Positions 16,609 through 26,872 of a stretch of 64,000 bases of DNA are shown piece after piece. The position numbers were made by a program, and so were the translations under genes. Numbering within the stretch: position 1 is the stretch's first letter; each line of letters starts with the position of its first letter. Source of the stretch: Tigheibacillus halophilus. GTDB lineage: Bacteria; Bacillota; Bacilli; Bacillales; Amphibacillaceae. Below the pieces are notes generated by a model. The model ran no database searches, was not told the DNA's origin, and saw only the letters and a list, made by a program, of their open reading frames with translations. Where the stretch lies: positions 1 to 64,000 of the forward strand of contig NZ_JBHUIZ010000005.1 of assembly GCF_042683165.1 (NCBI RefSeq), written 5' to 3'.

Positions 16609-16992
16609 CTATCCTCTTCTAGCACCTCGACCTCCACGTTTGGATTCCGTGTGCTTTTTAAGGGAGGCTAAACGGTCCTCGGAGTCCTTCAAAAAGCGGT
16701 TCATTTTGGATTCAAAAGACTCTGAACGTTGTCTTGGATTTTTTTGTCTTACCGGTTTATCCTTCGCCTTTTTAATGGATAAGCCGATTTTACCGTCTTT
16801 TTCCACATTGATGACTTTTACCTCGACCATATCTCCGACACTCAAATGATCATGAATGTCCTTTACATAATTATCGGCGACTTCACTAATATGGACAAGG
16901 CCAGTCTTGCCTTGTTCAAGTTCTACAAAAGCACCAAAATTAGTGATTCCCGTTACCTTGCCTTGCAGCTTGCTGCCTGCTTCGATTGACAT
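16609..16992 (-). CDS. yabR: S1-domain RNA-binding protein (YabR-like)
   Basis: 127 residues. An N-terminal S1 OB-fold (about 5-72; GKVTGITNFGAFVELEQGKT and GLVHISEVADNYVKDI) is followed by a basic, Ser/Arg/Gly-rich tail ending GGRGARRG. It probably binds RNA or the ribosome; related general stress protein 13 does so. No precise role is known. Position after divIC matches B. subtilis. Confidence 0.93.
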   Translation of the reverse strand: MSIEAGSKLQGKVTGITNFGAFVELEQGKTGLVHISEVADNYVKDIHDHLSVGDMVEVKVINVEKDGKIGLSIKKAKDKPVRQKNPRQRSESFESKMNRFLKDSEDRLASLKKHTESKRGGRGARRG

Positions 16993-17066
16993 AAAGAAAA
17001 TGCTCCTCCTTAAATTTTAAAAAAATACTTACCTCTATATAGTATAGCTAAGAAGATGAAAGCGTG

Positions 17067-17447
17067 TCAATAAGATGGGTCCTTTTGCTCGTTTTTAAAT
17101 ATCACTTCTCCCTTTTTGGAAAAGAAATAGTTCGTACGGGCAATATCCAAAATGTAGTCATCATCATTCAACAGCTTGATTTCCTCTTTGAGGTTTTGCT
17201 CTTTCTTTTGCAAATCCGCATATTTCTGCTGAAGTTCATGATACTCGTCCACTTTTTCAGCTCGTATGCTTCTTTGTTTAAAATGATATGCAGCCAAGGA
17301 GCCGGCAACGAGCATGAACACGACAATGAACAGAACAAGCCTGCGAATCAGGCGCTGACGCTTTTTTTTCTGTCTGAGCATTTGCGCATCATATTGCTTC
17401 ATGTAGACTGATTCAAGTCTGGTCACAGGCTTTTTCTCTTCCGACAT
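17067..17447 (-). CDS. divIC: cell division protein DivIC (FtsB family)
   Basis: A divisome protein working with FtsL and DivIB. The 126-residue bitopic protein has a basic cytoplasmic N-terminus (MLRQKKKRQRLIRR), one TM near 37-55, a coiled coil near 65-95 (HELQQKYADLQKKEQNLKEE), then the family motif YILDIARTNYFFSKKGEVIF. It starts 5 bp after yabQ ends. Confidence 0.95.
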   Translation of the reverse strand: MSEEKKPVTRLESVYMKQYDAQMLRQKKKRQRLIRRLVLFIVVFMLVAGSLAAYHFKQRSIRAEKVDEYHELQQKYADLQKKEQNLKEEIKLLNDDDYILDIARTNYFFSKKGEVIFKNEQKDPSY

Positions 17448-17452
17448 GAATG

Positions 17453-18058
17453 TTACCTCCTTCTCCTTGATATGAAAAAATGCTTGATCCTACTATATAT
17501 ATTCTTTATTCTACTATAAACTCCTGCAAATTTGGGGAAAATCTTTTTAAATTTTTCGGGAAGATGCTTGTATATGACTTTTGCCAGCCAAATCAGCGGG
17601 AAAAACACGACTTTTAAGCAAAATCTGATGATAGTATAAGTGATTTGCAGCAAAAATAATACACAAACAATCAAAGTATGCACCAAAAAACGTATCGGTA
17701 TATAGATGAACGTCCTGATAATATTATAAATGAACCGATAAATGGCTTTGAGAGCTTTGATCAGCATTTCCAGCACATAGCGATAAAGCTTGGCCAGCAA
17801 CGCCTGATACATTGCGTAGCCAAGCAGGCATGCGAGAAAAATATACATTCGCAGCTCCCCGTAATTGACGAGGAACAACACATAGTAAACGACAAACGTT
17901 TGCACCAGCCAAAAACTGATTTCCATTACATATTTGAAAATAGTACGTTGTTTCCAATGCCAGGCCATTCTTTGGAATGTATCACGTACAGCCCCAAGAT
18001 AAATTCCACTTATTACCATGGCAGCCATTGTTGTCAGCTGGACACTCAGCTGCATCAT
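17453..18058 (-). CDS. yabQ: spore cortex protein YabQ
   Basis: A 201-residue membrane protein with about five TM helices, the first near 5-22, and a basic C-terminal tail ending ISRRRR. YabQ is sigma-E controlled and needed for cortex formation in B. subtilis. The start ATG overlaps the yabP stop (ATGA), so the pair is coupled. Confidence 0.92.
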   Translation of the reverse strand: MMQLSVQLTTMAAMVISGIYLGAVRDTFQRMAWHWKQRTIFKYVMEISFWLVQTFVVYYVLFLVNYGELRMYIFLACLLGYAMYQALLAKLYRYVLEMLIKALKAIYRFIYNIIRTFIYIPIRFLVHTLIVCVLFLLQITYTIIRFCLKVVFFPLIWLAKVIYKHLPEKFKKIFPKFAGVYSRIKNIYSRIKHFFISRRRR

Positions 18059-18354
18059 TTGAACAGCTTGCTAAAGAATCCTTTAGCTTTCTCCTGACCG
18101 CCTTCATCCACGTAGGACATTTCATATATTTTACCTTTTATGGATACAATGCCCTCACCTACATCAAGGTTCTTCAACTGCAAATTCTGGCCGCGCACGA
18201 TAAGATAACCCATCACTGTTTCCAGCAGGAACTCTTCATTATCAAAGCTGTCTACCTCTTTGACACCAGTGATTTCCAAAAGCTTTCGATTATGCAATTT
18301 CAACTGATGTTCCTTTTCCACCGGGCTTCTCACTTCTTTATCATAATAATTCAT
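18055..18354 (-). CDS. yabP: sporulation protein YabP
   Basis: A 99-residue YabP-family protein (LKLHNRKLLEITGVKEVDSF; ETVMGYLIVRGQNLQLKNLD). It is soluble, with no signal peptide. In B. subtilis it is made under sigma-E in the mother cell and needed for sporulation with YabQ. AAGGAGG lies before ATG 18354. The 120 bp upstream should hold its promoter; I could not fix a convincing sigma-E site. Confidence 0.93.
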   Translation of the reverse strand: MNYYDKEVRSPVEKEHQLKLHNRKLLEITGVKEVDSFDNEEFLLETVMGYLIVRGQNLQLKNLDVGEGIVSIKGKIYEMSYVDEGGQEKAKGFFSKLFK

Positions 18355-18474
18355 ATACTCGTCCTCCTTATCCGTACTACTTTATGATGGAAAGGACAAG
18401 TATAGAACCTTCTATTAGGCAAATCTCCCGGCTAAAAACTGTACATGGATACAGGGAACTTCAACCTGTCTCTG

Positions 18475-18729
18475 TTAAGCTTTTTCTTCTTTAATGATTT
18501 GATATAATTCTTGCGCTTCGTCTTTTTTTACGGTTTCACGTAATGCTGTTATTTGGATTGTTACCAGTTTTTGACCAAAGCGAATAACCAATTCGTCACC
18601 CACAGAGACAATCGAAGACGCCTTCGCCTGTTTGCCATTGATGCTGATCCTTCCCTGATCGGCAACCTCTTTGGCCAACGTCCGACGCTTAATCAGGCGT
18701 GATATTTTCAAAAATTTATCCAAACGCAT
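18475..18729 (-). CDS. rqcP: S4-domain ribosome quality-control factor RqcP (YabO)
   Basis: An 84-residue Hsp15-like S4 RNA-binding protein: MRLDKFLKISRLIKRRTLAK and GRISINGKQAKASSIVSVGD. In B. subtilis RqcP binds stalled 50S-peptidyl-tRNA complexes and helps RqcH add C-terminal alanine tails. It lies 6 bp after mazG, hence co-transcribed. Confidence 0.95.
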   Translation of the reverse strand: MRLDKFLKISRLIKRRTLAKEVADQGRISINGKQAKASSIVSVGDELVIRFGQKLVTIQITALRETVKKDEAQELYQIIKEEKA

Positions 18730-18735
18730 ACATCA

Positions 18736-20172
18736 TCACTCTCTTTCTTTTGCTTCATCCCAGTATTTATCCATTTCTTCCAAGCTAGTTTCTTGTAAGC
18801 TCCGCTCGCGTGCTTTCACTTGTTGTTCAATATAATTGAAACGGCTGATGAACTTTTGGTTGCTTGTGTGAAGCGCGAACTCCGGATTGATTTTATAATA
18901 CCTTGTCAAATTGGCAAGGACAAATAATATATCGCCGAACTCTTTTTCTATTTCTTTCACATTTCCATTATCAACGGCCTCTTTTACCTCCCGGATTTCT
19001 TCCTCAAGCTTATCCCAAATATCAGTCGCGTTTTCCCAGTCAAAACCGACTTTCGCAGCTCTTTTCTGCAGCTGGTAAGCTTTGGATAATGCTGGGAGTG
19101 ATTTTGCGATTCCAGAAAGCAAGGATTTGCGAACTTTCTTTCCTTTTTCTTCCTGTTTTAAAGCATCCCAGTCCTTTTGTTCACCTGATTCCGGAGTGAA
19201 AACATGTGGATGACGATGGACCATTTTATCTGTCACACTTTGGATAACATCATCGATAGTGAAATAGCCTTCGTCTTCCCCAATCTGGCTGTGCAGCATG
19301 ACCTGAAGCAAGACATCACCTAGCTCTTCAATCATACCTGCATCATCTTTTTCATCAATGGCATCAATCAATTCATAGATTTCTTCTATTGCATATTCCT
19401 TTAACGTTTCATGTGTCTGAGCCTGGTCCCAAGGACATCCGCCAGGGGCGCGCAAAATATGTATGACTTCCCGCAAACTTCCAAAAGTATGGTGCAGAAG
19501 TCCTGCTGGAGCAGCGGGTATATAGACACTCGTTAAATTGCTGATTTCCATCACTCTGTCCAAATCTTCCAGCGGCACGGTCACTTTTTTTTCCAGAGCG
19601 CTTCCGGCAGCTTCAATGACTGTTACTTCATAAGAGGCTGGAAGGTCCTCAAGCAATGTCAGTTTGACGTCTGAGGCAACAAAAGCATCATACACCTGAC
19701 AAAACACGATGTTTGTTCGGTAATTCAGTTCACTGCGCTGAAAATTGGTCGCATCGACAAATTGAAATCCATCAATTGGATCGATTTGTAAAGAAGTGAA
19801 AAGTGCATCCAAATAGCTTTGTCCTCCCGCAACCGTTACAGAAACATCCTCCTGCTCCAGTAGCAGCTGGACAGTCTTTTCGGCAAGCATTGGATGGCCG
19901 GGAACAGCATAGACGACTTTTCCCATTTCCCGGGATTTTTCCAATAGGATACCCGCTATTTTCTCATATACACTTTCGAAAACATCTTCCCCTTCATAGA
20001 CGTCATCAAATGAGGAAAATGTTATGCCTTCTTTTTCCAGTACCGTAATTACTGGATGGTCCAATGTTCGCGCCCAGACCACCCCTTTTGCATGGAGCAA
20101 TTTTTTATATATCCCCAATGGCAGCTGATCGATATCACCAGCGCCCAGTCCAATGATTTCAATTTGTGACAT
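18736..20172 (-). CDS. mazG: tetrapyrrole methylase-like / MazG fusion (YabN)
   Basis: A 478-residue two-domain protein. Residues 1-220 form a tetrapyrrole (corrin/porphyrin) methylase-like fold (IEIIGLGAGDIDQLPLGIYK; VYAVPGHPMLAEKTVQLLL). Residues about 225-478 form a MazG nucleoside triphosphate pyrophosphohydrolase with the metal-binding EEIYELIDAIDEKDDAGMIE and ELGDVLLQVMLHS. MazG removes damaged or non-canonical NTPs; the partner of the methylase domain is unknown. The same fusion occurs in B. subtilis YabN. Confidence 0.95.
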   Translation of the reverse strand: MSQIEIIGLGAGDIDQLPLGIYKKLLHAKGVVWARTLDHPVITVLEKEGITFSSFDDVYEGEDVFESVYEKIAGILLEKSREMGKVVYAVPGHPMLAEKTVQLLLEQEDVSVTVAGGQSYLDALFTSLQIDPIDGFQFVDATNFQRSELNYRTNIVFCQVYDAFVASDVKLTLLEDLPASYEVTVIEAAGSALEKKVTVPLEDLDRVMEISNLTSVYIPAAPAGLLHHTFGSLREVIHILRAPGGCPWDQAQTHETLKEYAIEEIYELIDAIDEKDDAGMIEELGDVLLQVMLHSQIGEDEGYFTIDDVIQSVTDKMVHRHPHVFTPESGEQKDWDALKQEEKGKKVRKSLLSGIAKSLPALSKAYQLQKRAAKVGFDWENATDIWDKLEEEIREVKEAVDNGNVKEIEKEFGDILFVLANLTRYYKINPEFALHTSNQKFISRFNYIEQQVKARERSLQETSLEEMDKYWDEAKERE

Positions 20173-20190
20173 GTTATCCTCCTTAGCGTT

Positions 20191-21774
20191 TCAATCATGT
20201 TTATTTCGGTAAAAACGCGAAACAAATGGCAACATTTCAAGTTCTTTTTGTGAGAATGCCCTCATCTTCACTAACACCCCGCCGTACAGCAAAGCTCCGG
20301 CTGCAATGACTGGCATAAGCAAACAAAACTGTTGCCACCGAGCTAGTGTATCCATGTGCGGAAACAGGTGTTTACATAAGAAAATAAACCCTGCCATCAC
20401 AAGAGAAGCAGTAAAAAAAGCTTGCCAGTAAATTTGCCGAACCCAGGAAAAACCGCGAAGCCGCTGCTTCAGCCCACTCATGACCAATATGCATAATAAA
20501 GCTAATGCTAAGACCGTTGCCAGTGCGCTCCCGGTAATCCCCCACCACACGACAAAAACATGGTTGGCTGCCCATTTGCAGATAAAAGCAATAAGAATAA
20601 AGATTGCTGTCTGTTTGACATAACCAAGCGCTTGCAATATGGAGGAACCCGTAATCGCCAGGGAACTGAGTACGACTGCCAGCATCAGAAACTGCAGACT
20701 ATAGGTTCCAGATACGTCCCGATATAAGAGTAAGTTGATTTCCGGAAACAATAATATCAAACCGATTGACGCGCCTGCAGCAATATAGAATCCGACAGAT
20801 AAAGCTGTCCTGACACTTTCCATGAATACTGTTTCATGTTCCTGCAAACGTGACTTAGCCATATTTGGGACAAGGGCGAGAGCAAATGAAGAACCCATCA
20901 CCATACCAAATTGGATCAGCGGCTGCCCGCGGTCAAAAATTCCCTTCTCCTCCATCGCCTCCAGTTTGGAAAACCCGTGATCCATCAAACCAGGAAGCAA
21001 TGTGAACGTATCGGCAAACTGGATAATCAGCAGAACCATATGTGTCAAGGCTTGCACAATACCAAACAATAGTATCGAATGAAAATAACCATTCCAATCA
21101 ATTTTCTCCGTGATTGTTACAGCTGGTGGCATTTTACTTCTTCGATAAAATGTAAACAGCACTATCACAGCTGCAGCACCACCACATATAGCGGCTATTC
21201 CGGCCGCAGAAGCGATATGATACAGATCGGCATTTCCTTTTGCGATCCAAATTGCAGCTGTGATGATAATACCGACACGCACCAATTGCTCGATAACCTG
21301 AGAAAATGCTGTCGGTTTCATATCTTCCTGAGCTTGGAACCAGCCACGCAGTATAGCAGGAAGTGGCAGCAGCAGGAATATGAAACCAGCCAGTTTATAA
21401 GCCGGAACCAGCCTGCGGTCGCCAATCCATTCGGCAAATATATCTGCCTGCGTCCATAGCATCAAAAAAATTGCGCCATTGAATACAAACAAAATCATTC
21501 CGACAGGTGCGAAAAAGTTGGCAAAAGATAGTGTTTTGCCGGCAGCTCTTTTTTCAGCAGCGATTTTGGATACTGCGGCAGGGAAGCCATACAATGCCAA
21601 AGCCGTGGCTATACCTAAAATGGGGTAGACTTGCTGATAAATATAGAATCCGATATCACCAGTGAGATTTTGTAATGGTATGCGATAGCCAGCGCTGAGT
21701 ACCTTGCTGATAAAACCTGCCAGCGCCAAAAGCAATGCACCTCTGACGAAAGTATTCGTGTCATGTTTATGCAT
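20191..21774 (-). CDS. yabM: MOP-superfamily flippase-like membrane protein (YabM; SpoVB/MurJ-like)
   Basis: 527 residues with about 14 TM helices, starting GALLLALAGFISKVLSAGYR, of the polysaccharide-biosynthesis/MATE-like superfamily that includes SpoVB and the lipid II flippase MurJ. It probably moves a lipid-linked sugar across the membrane; substrate unknown. Position next to mazG matches B. subtilis yabM. It ends 18 bp before mazG starts. Confidence 0.9.
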   Translation of the reverse strand: MHKHDTNTFVRGALLLALAGFISKVLSAGYRIPLQNLTGDIGFYIYQQVYPILGIATALALYGFPAAVSKIAAEKRAAGKTLSFANFFAPVGMILFVFNGAIFLMLWTQADIFAEWIGDRRLVPAYKLAGFIFLLLPLPAILRGWFQAQEDMKPTAFSQVIEQLVRVGIIITAAIWIAKGNADLYHIASAAGIAAICGGAAAVIVLFTFYRRSKMPPAVTITEKIDWNGYFHSILLFGIVQALTHMVLLIIQFADTFTLLPGLMDHGFSKLEAMEEKGIFDRGQPLIQFGMVMGSSFALALVPNMAKSRLQEHETVFMESVRTALSVGFYIAAGASIGLILLFPEINLLLYRDVSGTYSLQFLMLAVVLSSLAITGSSILQALGYVKQTAIFILIAFICKWAANHVFVVWWGITGSALATVLALALLCILVMSGLKQRLRGFSWVRQIYWQAFFTASLVMAGFIFLCKHLFPHMDTLARWQQFCLLMPVIAAGALLYGGVLVKMRAFSQKELEMLPFVSRFYRNKHD

Positions 21775-21952
21775 AAAAATGTCTTATCCAATCTAATGAA
21801 AATTTAGTCTCATTATAGCACACTTGGCGATCTCATTTTTGGTGTTTCTGTGATCTCCTCATAGGGCTGCCAATAGAAAAGCAACTATCATGCCGGCACC
21901 TCATATTGCTTTACGGAATAAACCGTTCTTTGTTTGGTATATATAATACAAG

Positions 21953-21986
21953 GAAAGCCATAAACCGGAAGACTCCGGTTTATGGC
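21953..21986 (-). terminator. spoVT terminator
   Basis: 13-bp perfect stem (21957-21969 with 21974-21986), tetraloop, then TTTCCTTG on the minus strand. Confidence 0.75.
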
Positions 21987-22002
21987 TTGTCTATTTATAG
22001 CT

Positions 22003-22539
22003 TTATTCCATTTGTTTCGCTAAAAAGCTTGCTGCTGTCTCCACAACTTTTTGTTCCGTTTGACCCACAGCATTCCCTTCCTTGGAAAACATCATGACAC
22101 AGCCAATTGGATCACCGCTTGCGATGATTGGACAAATTGTGTATCCAGTCAAATCCACTTCTTTTCCTTCAACTATTTCAATCCCCGTTTTTTCCGTTTG
22201 GGTCTCTGCATTGCGGCTTTCCATTGTCTGTTCAAGTTGTTTGCCGATAGGTTTGTTCAAATAATCTTTTTTGGATTCCCCACTGACAGCGATAATCTCA
22301 TCCCGATCACAAATCAATGTTGGAAAATGGAGTGAATCAAATAAAGCCTCTGCATATTCTTGTGCAAAACTTCCTAATTCATGGATCGGGGAGTATTTCT
22401 TCAAAATGACCTCACCTTCACGATCAATGAAAATCTCCAAAGGATCCCCTTCACGAATACGCAATGTTCTTCTGATTTCTTTTGGTACAACCACCCTGCC
22501 CAAATCATCAATGCGTCTGACTATTCCTGTTGCTTTCAT
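22003..22539 (-). CDS. spoVT: stage V sporulation regulator SpoVT
   Basis: An AbrB-family regulator of sigma-G genes in the forespore. The 178-residue protein has an N-terminal SpoVT-AbrB swapped-hairpin DNA-binding domain (MKATGIVRRIDDLGRVVVPK, near 1-50) and a C-terminal GAF domain (about 55-178). Length equals B. subtilis SpoVT. The frame opens 5 codons earlier at 22554, but GAGG and homology favour 22539. The 294 bp between spoVT and mfd hold nothing I can name with confidence. Confidence 0.97.
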   Translation of the reverse strand: MKATGIVRRIDDLGRVVVPKEIRRTLRIREGDPLEIFIDREGEVILKKYSPIHELGSFAQEYAEALFDSLHFPTLICDRDEIIAVSGESKKDYLNKPIGKQLEQTMESRNAETQTEKTGIEIVEGKEVDLTGYTICPIIASGDPIGCVMMFSKEGNAVGQTEQKVVETAASFLAKQME

Positions 22540-22833
22540 GTTATAAAGCCTCACTTTCCGATGATGATCTCTACGATGTTTGCTAGTTGTGCACTTCGAA
22601 GCAAAACAACACGTTTGGTGTTTTTTGGCAGAAAGGAAAGTATAAGAACCCTTTCCCTTACTGCATTTGTAACAAAGGCGTTCACTATCAGCTTAGCGAA
22701 TCCAAGATCATAAGCGATTGTTATGCCCGGTTACTGGCCTGCTTGCCTGTTTCTTTCTATTTGGGAAAAAAACACCATTTGTGTTAAGTAGTATAAATCA
22801 AGCATCGGGAAGTATGCATGAAATTGGCAATTT

Positions 22834-25800
22834 CTATGAATCACGGTCAACTTTTTCCAAATCAGCCATGAATTTTTGAATGACATCATACCGCTGTGTA
22901 GCTTTGTTAGCAGAAGAACGATACGTGATTTTCAACTGGCTGTTCTCCGTGCCTAGCTGGATATTGCGTCCGTATTCATTGGCCAGCTCAAATAATTTCG
23001 CGCCATCGATATGACTGCTTCTTTCTGCAGTGAGCAACAGTTCAATTTTATCTTTTTTCTCCACAATCGTAGCTACTTTTTGTTCTTTCGCAATCCAGCG
23101 CAATTTGGATACTGCCAATAAATTGCTTACTTCCTCTGGAAAGTCTCCGAACCGATCCAGCAACTCGCCTTCCAGCTCTGTAGCGTCCTTTTCGGATGCG
23201 ATATTCTGGATAGCTTTGTACATGTCGATTTTCTGCTTTTCATCAGCAATATATTCTTCTGGAATATAAGCATCCACTTTCAAAGAGATTTCGGGTTCAA
23301 AAGGTGTCGCTGCTTCAATATCTTTTCCGGCTTTGCGCGCATCAATCGCTTCTTTAAGCATTTGTGAATACATATCATAGCCGACAGAGTCGATAAAACC
23401 ATGCTGTTGAGAGCCAAGCAGATTTCCAGCACCACGAATGGACAAGTCCCGCATTGCAATCTTGAAGCCAGAACCAAGTTCAGTGAATTCCTTAATGGCC
23501 TGCAAGCGTTTTTCAGCAACCTCCGTGAGCACCTTATCCTTTCGATAGGTAAAATAAGCATATGCCACCCGGTTGGATCGTCCGACACGTCCGCGAAGCT
23601 GGTAAAGCTGGCTCAGCCCCATGTGATCCGCATCATAAACGATTAGTGTATTGACATTGGGAATATCCACGCCAGTTTCGATAATAGTTGTGCTTACCAG
23701 AACATCAAATTCTCCTTCCAAAAACCCGATCATGACATTTTCCAGTTCAGTCTCATTCATTCGGCCATGGGCAATCGCAATCTTAGCCTCCGGTACGAGC
23801 ATGCCGATATCACGCGCAATTTTATCAATGCTTTCGACACGATTATATAAGAAAAATACCTGACCGTTTCGTGCCATTTCCCTTTCGATGGCCTCACGGA
23901 CAAGGATGGGGTTATATTCCAACACATAGGTTTGGATTGGAAAACGGTTTTCCGGCGGCGTTTCAATAACCGATAAATCTCTTACCCCAAGCATTGACAT
24001 ATGCAATGTCCGTGGGATTGGCGTGGCTGTCAGCGTCAGCACATCGACATTCGTTTTCATTTGCTTGATTTTCTCTTTATGCTTTACACCAAAACGCTGC
24101 TCTTCGTCCACGATAAGTAAACCAAGGTCCTTGTAATGGATGTCTTTGGAAAGAATGCGGTGCGTGCCAATCACAATATCGACTGAACCATTCTCCAGAC
24201 CGTTTTTTGTTTCTTTTTGCTGCTTTTGTGTACGGAAACGGCTTAAAAGATGGATATTGATAGGATAATCCATGAAGCGCTCGCGAAATGTCTCATAATG
24301 CTGTTGTGCCAGTATGGTTGTAGGAACCAATACAGCCACTTGTTTTCCATCGGCAACTGCCTTGAAAACAGCGCGTATGGCAACCTCTGTCTTTCCATAT
24401 CCGACATCCCCGCAAAGCAGTCTGTCCATCGGACGTTCTCTTTCCATGTCTTGTTTGATTTCTTCAATGCATCGCAGCTGGTCCTCTGTCTCCTGATAAG
24501 CAAAGGAGCTGTCGAATTCGCGTTGCAGCTCACCGTCTTCACTAAATGCAAACCCTTTTTGTGCTTCCCGCTCCGCATACAACTTAATCAGATCATCAGC
24601 GATATCTTCTACAGAGGATTGTACTTTACGTTTGACTTTCGTCCATTCACTGCCGCCAAGTTTATATAGTTTGGGCTCTTTTCCTTCTGAACCGACGAAT
24701 TTTTGTACAAGGTCTATTTGATCGATTGGCACAAAAAGCTTATCATCGCCTGCATATTTGATTAACATATAATCTTTGTGACGCCCGGCTACATCCAAGG
24801 TTTCTACACCATAATAGCGCCCGATGCCGTGGTTGGCATGGACGACATAATCGCCGACTTTCAGTTCCTGGTAATTTTTGATTCTTTCAGCATTGGACAT
24901 CTTCTGTCGCTTTCGCGGACGTTTCATTTGCTTTTTAAACAATTCATTTTCCGTGATAACTGCAAGCTTGTGGATCGGCATCTCAAGCCCTGAAGAAATA
25001 TTGCCAATCGTGATTGTCGGCTTTTCAACAGGGAGATGTAAGTTTTTTGATATATCTGCCTCTATTTGATAGTCCTGTAAAATGGATTGGACTTTTTCCA
25101 TCCGCTCTTCATCTCTTACTAAAATAACGACAGAATCACCGCTTTTTTCCCAGCGCTTTAACTCACTCTTAAATAAGTGCATTTGGCCATGAAAATCCTG
25201 CATGACTCTTCCTGATAAGTTAATGATATTCTGTGGGCTTGTGTTCGGAATATGCCGCAAAAAAACGGATAGATAAATCCGCCTGTTCCCCGACATTTTA
25301 TCCATAACAGTTTGCCAGTCAAAAGAAAAACGACTGTCCTTCACCATTTTACTGCTCTCCAGTAAACTGCTGTACCATTCCGCTTCCTCATGGTCTAGAT
25401 TTTGTGCTGATTCTTGAATCCGGCCCATTTCATCCAAAATGACCAGTCCGTCATTTGATAGGTAATCTAGCAAACTAGCCGGCTTATCATAAAGAAAACC
25501 GATATATTTGTTCATCTCCTGAAAATGTTCAAAATCTTTCATACGACTAAGATCCTGCTCAATCGTTTCTGATAGAATTTGTTTTTCTTCCGAAGATTTT
25601 CGCTTTTGCAATGTCGCAGCAAGCGCCTCTTCCAGCTTCTGGGTAGCGGATAAAATATCTTCCTTGGATAATAACAGCTCTGTTGCAGGACCTACAGTAA
25701 TTTCTTTCAGTTGTTCAAGCGATCTTTGAGTCTCCGCATCAAAGTATCGGATAGAATCGACTTCTTCATCGAATAATTCGATGCGAATCGGGTGCTCCTC

Positions 25801-26361
25801 AGTCACCGGATAGATATCGATGATGCCTCCCCGGCGACTGAATTCTCCGGGTGATGTCACCATAGATGCATGTGTATAACCCATGTCGACCAATGCATTC
25901 AAATAGGTGTCGACCGCAATATCATTTCCAACAGTAAAATCAAGCTGGTATTTTTCCCAGTAAGCCATTGGTGGGAGTAAACGTTTGACCGCTGCTACAG
26001 GAGCGATCAAAATTCCCGATTTCCGTTGGGTCCATTCCGTCAATGCCTCTATCCGCTGACTCTTCAATTCGGGACTTGCAACAGCGATTTCTGACGCGAT
26101 CATCTCATTGACTGGATATAAGTGAATATCTTCACTGCCCGCAAAGACAGACAGATCATCATAAAGCTGCTGAGCTTGTGCCAATTGATAAGTAATCAGC
26201 AATATCGGGCGATTGCTGGATTCCTGTATGATGGAAACGAGCAGTGAACGTGCAGATCCGGCAAGACCTGCCACCATCTGTTCGCCCATACCGCTTTCAA
26301 TTCCTTCCAAAATTGAACGGATATCCTCTTTTGAACGTAAATATTGATTAATGCCTTCCAT
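22834..26361 (-). CDS. mfd: transcription-repair coupling factor Mfd
   Basis: Removes RNA polymerase stalled at DNA lesions and recruits UvrA. The 1175-residue protein shows a UvrB-like N-terminal module (about 1-350), the RNA polymerase-interacting domain (VGDYVVHANHGIGRYYGVET near 500) and SF2 translocase motifs: LLCGDVGYGKTEVA (Walker A, near 640), VDEEQRFG (DEEQ box), TATPIPRTLHMS, and the C-terminal TRCF domain. B. subtilis Mfd is 1177 aa. Confidence 0.98.
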   Translation of the reverse strand: MEGINQYLRSKEDIRSILEGIESGMGEQMVAGLAGSARSLLVSIIQESSNRPILLITYQLAQAQQLYDDLSVFAGSEDIHLYPVNEMIASEIAVASPELKSQRIEALTEWTQRKSGILIAPVAAVKRLLPPMAYWEKYQLDFTVGNDIAVDTYLNALVDMGYTHASMVTSPGEFSRRGGIIDIYPVTEEHPIRIELFDEEVDSIRYFDAETQRSLEQLKEITVGPATELLLSKEDILSATQKLEEALAATLQKRKSSEEKQILSETIEQDLSRMKDFEHFQEMNKYIGFLYDKPASLLDYLSNDGLVILDEMGRIQESAQNLDHEEAEWYSSLLESSKMVKDSRFSFDWQTVMDKMSGNRRIYLSVFLRHIPNTSPQNIINLSGRVMQDFHGQMHLFKSELKRWEKSGDSVVILVRDEERMEKVQSILQDYQIEADISKNLHLPVEKPTITIGNISSGLEMPIHKLAVITENELFKKQMKRPRKRQKMSNAERIKNYQELKVGDYVVHANHGIGRYYGVETLDVAGRHKDYMLIKYAGDDKLFVPIDQIDLVQKFVGSEGKEPKLYKLGGSEWTKVKRKVQSSVEDIADDLIKLYAEREAQKGFAFSEDGELQREFDSSFAYQETEDQLRCIEEIKQDMERERPMDRLLCGDVGYGKTEVAIRAVFKAVADGKQVAVLVPTTILAQQHYETFRERFMDYPINIHLLSRFRTQKQQKETKNGLENGSVDIVIGTHRILSKDIHYKDLGLLIVDEEQRFGVKHKEKIKQMKTNVDVLTLTATPIPRTLHMSMLGVRDLSVIETPPENRFPIQTYVLEYNPILVREAIEREMARNGQVFFLYNRVESIDKIARDIGMLVPEAKIAIAHGRMNETELENVMIGFLEGEFDVLVSTTIIETGVDIPNVNTLIVYDADHMGLSQLYQLRGRVGRSNRVAYAYFTYRKDKVLTEVAEKRLQAIKEFTELGSGFKIAMRDLSIRGAGNLLGSQQHGFIDSVGYDMYSQMLKEAIDARKAGKDIEAATPFEPEISLKVDAYIPEEYIADEKQKIDMYKAIQNIASEKDATELEGELLDRFGDFPEEVSNLLAVSKLRWIAKEQKVATIVEKKDKIELLLTAERSSHIDGAKLFELANEYGRNIQLGTENSQLKITYRSSANKATQRYDVIQKFMADLEKVDRDS

Positions 26362-26481
26362 TTCAATCCCCCATTAAAACCTGCATCTCAAGATGCTTAA
26401 AAATTGCTATCAGTATGGATTGCTTTCATTTTGGTTTTCATAATATTAAAACAACTATCCCTGTTTAAATCCGTGAGGCAT

Positions 26482-26514
26482 AGCGCAAAAATGCTTTGGT
26501 TGCGCAACCAAAGC
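26482..26514 (-). terminator. fin terminator (22-bp perfect palindrome)
   Basis: Positions 26493-26514 are a perfect palindrome giving a 9-bp stem with a GCGC loop, followed on the minus strand by ATTTTTG, 20 bp after the fin stop. Confidence 0.7.
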
Positions 26515-26533
26515 TAAGCTCCTGAAGAACCTG

Positions 26534-26764
26534 TTATTGTATGAAAAAATCCAGCTCATGATAATGCGGATTTTTGATTAGTGATTGCTGACAGTTTTCG
26601 CAAATCGTTTGTATCTGGATGTCGCCATTATCTTGATATTGGATCATGGACTCTTTGTCAGCAGCTGAGAGACGATCCCACCCTAGCATCGATATATCCG
26701 CTTCCTCGTTTTGTATTTTTCCGATGACATGCTTACAATGCCTGCACGAATAGACAATTGCCAT
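26534..26764 (-). CDS. fin: anti-sigma-F factor Fin (YabK)
   Basis: A 76-residue protein with two CxxC pairs, CRHC near 7-10 and CENC near 56-59, likely a zinc site, and the conserved end NPHYHELDFFIQ. In B. subtilis Fin binds core RNA polymerase and displaces sigma-F, helping the switch to sigma-G in the forespore. Same length and place (between pth and mfd) as B. subtilis yabK. Confidence 0.95.
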   Translation of the reverse strand: MAIVYSCRHCKHVIGKIQNEEADISMLGWDRLSAADKESMIQYQDNGDIQIQTICENCQQSLIKNPHYHELDFFIQ

Positions 26765-26872
26765 ATTGTATCATATCCTCCTCGATTCAGCTATTTTTAT
26801 AGCTTAACCGAAAAGGGGTTAATTATACATATGAAGACAAGGGGCATTCAAGACTGCACATTCGGATTGCGT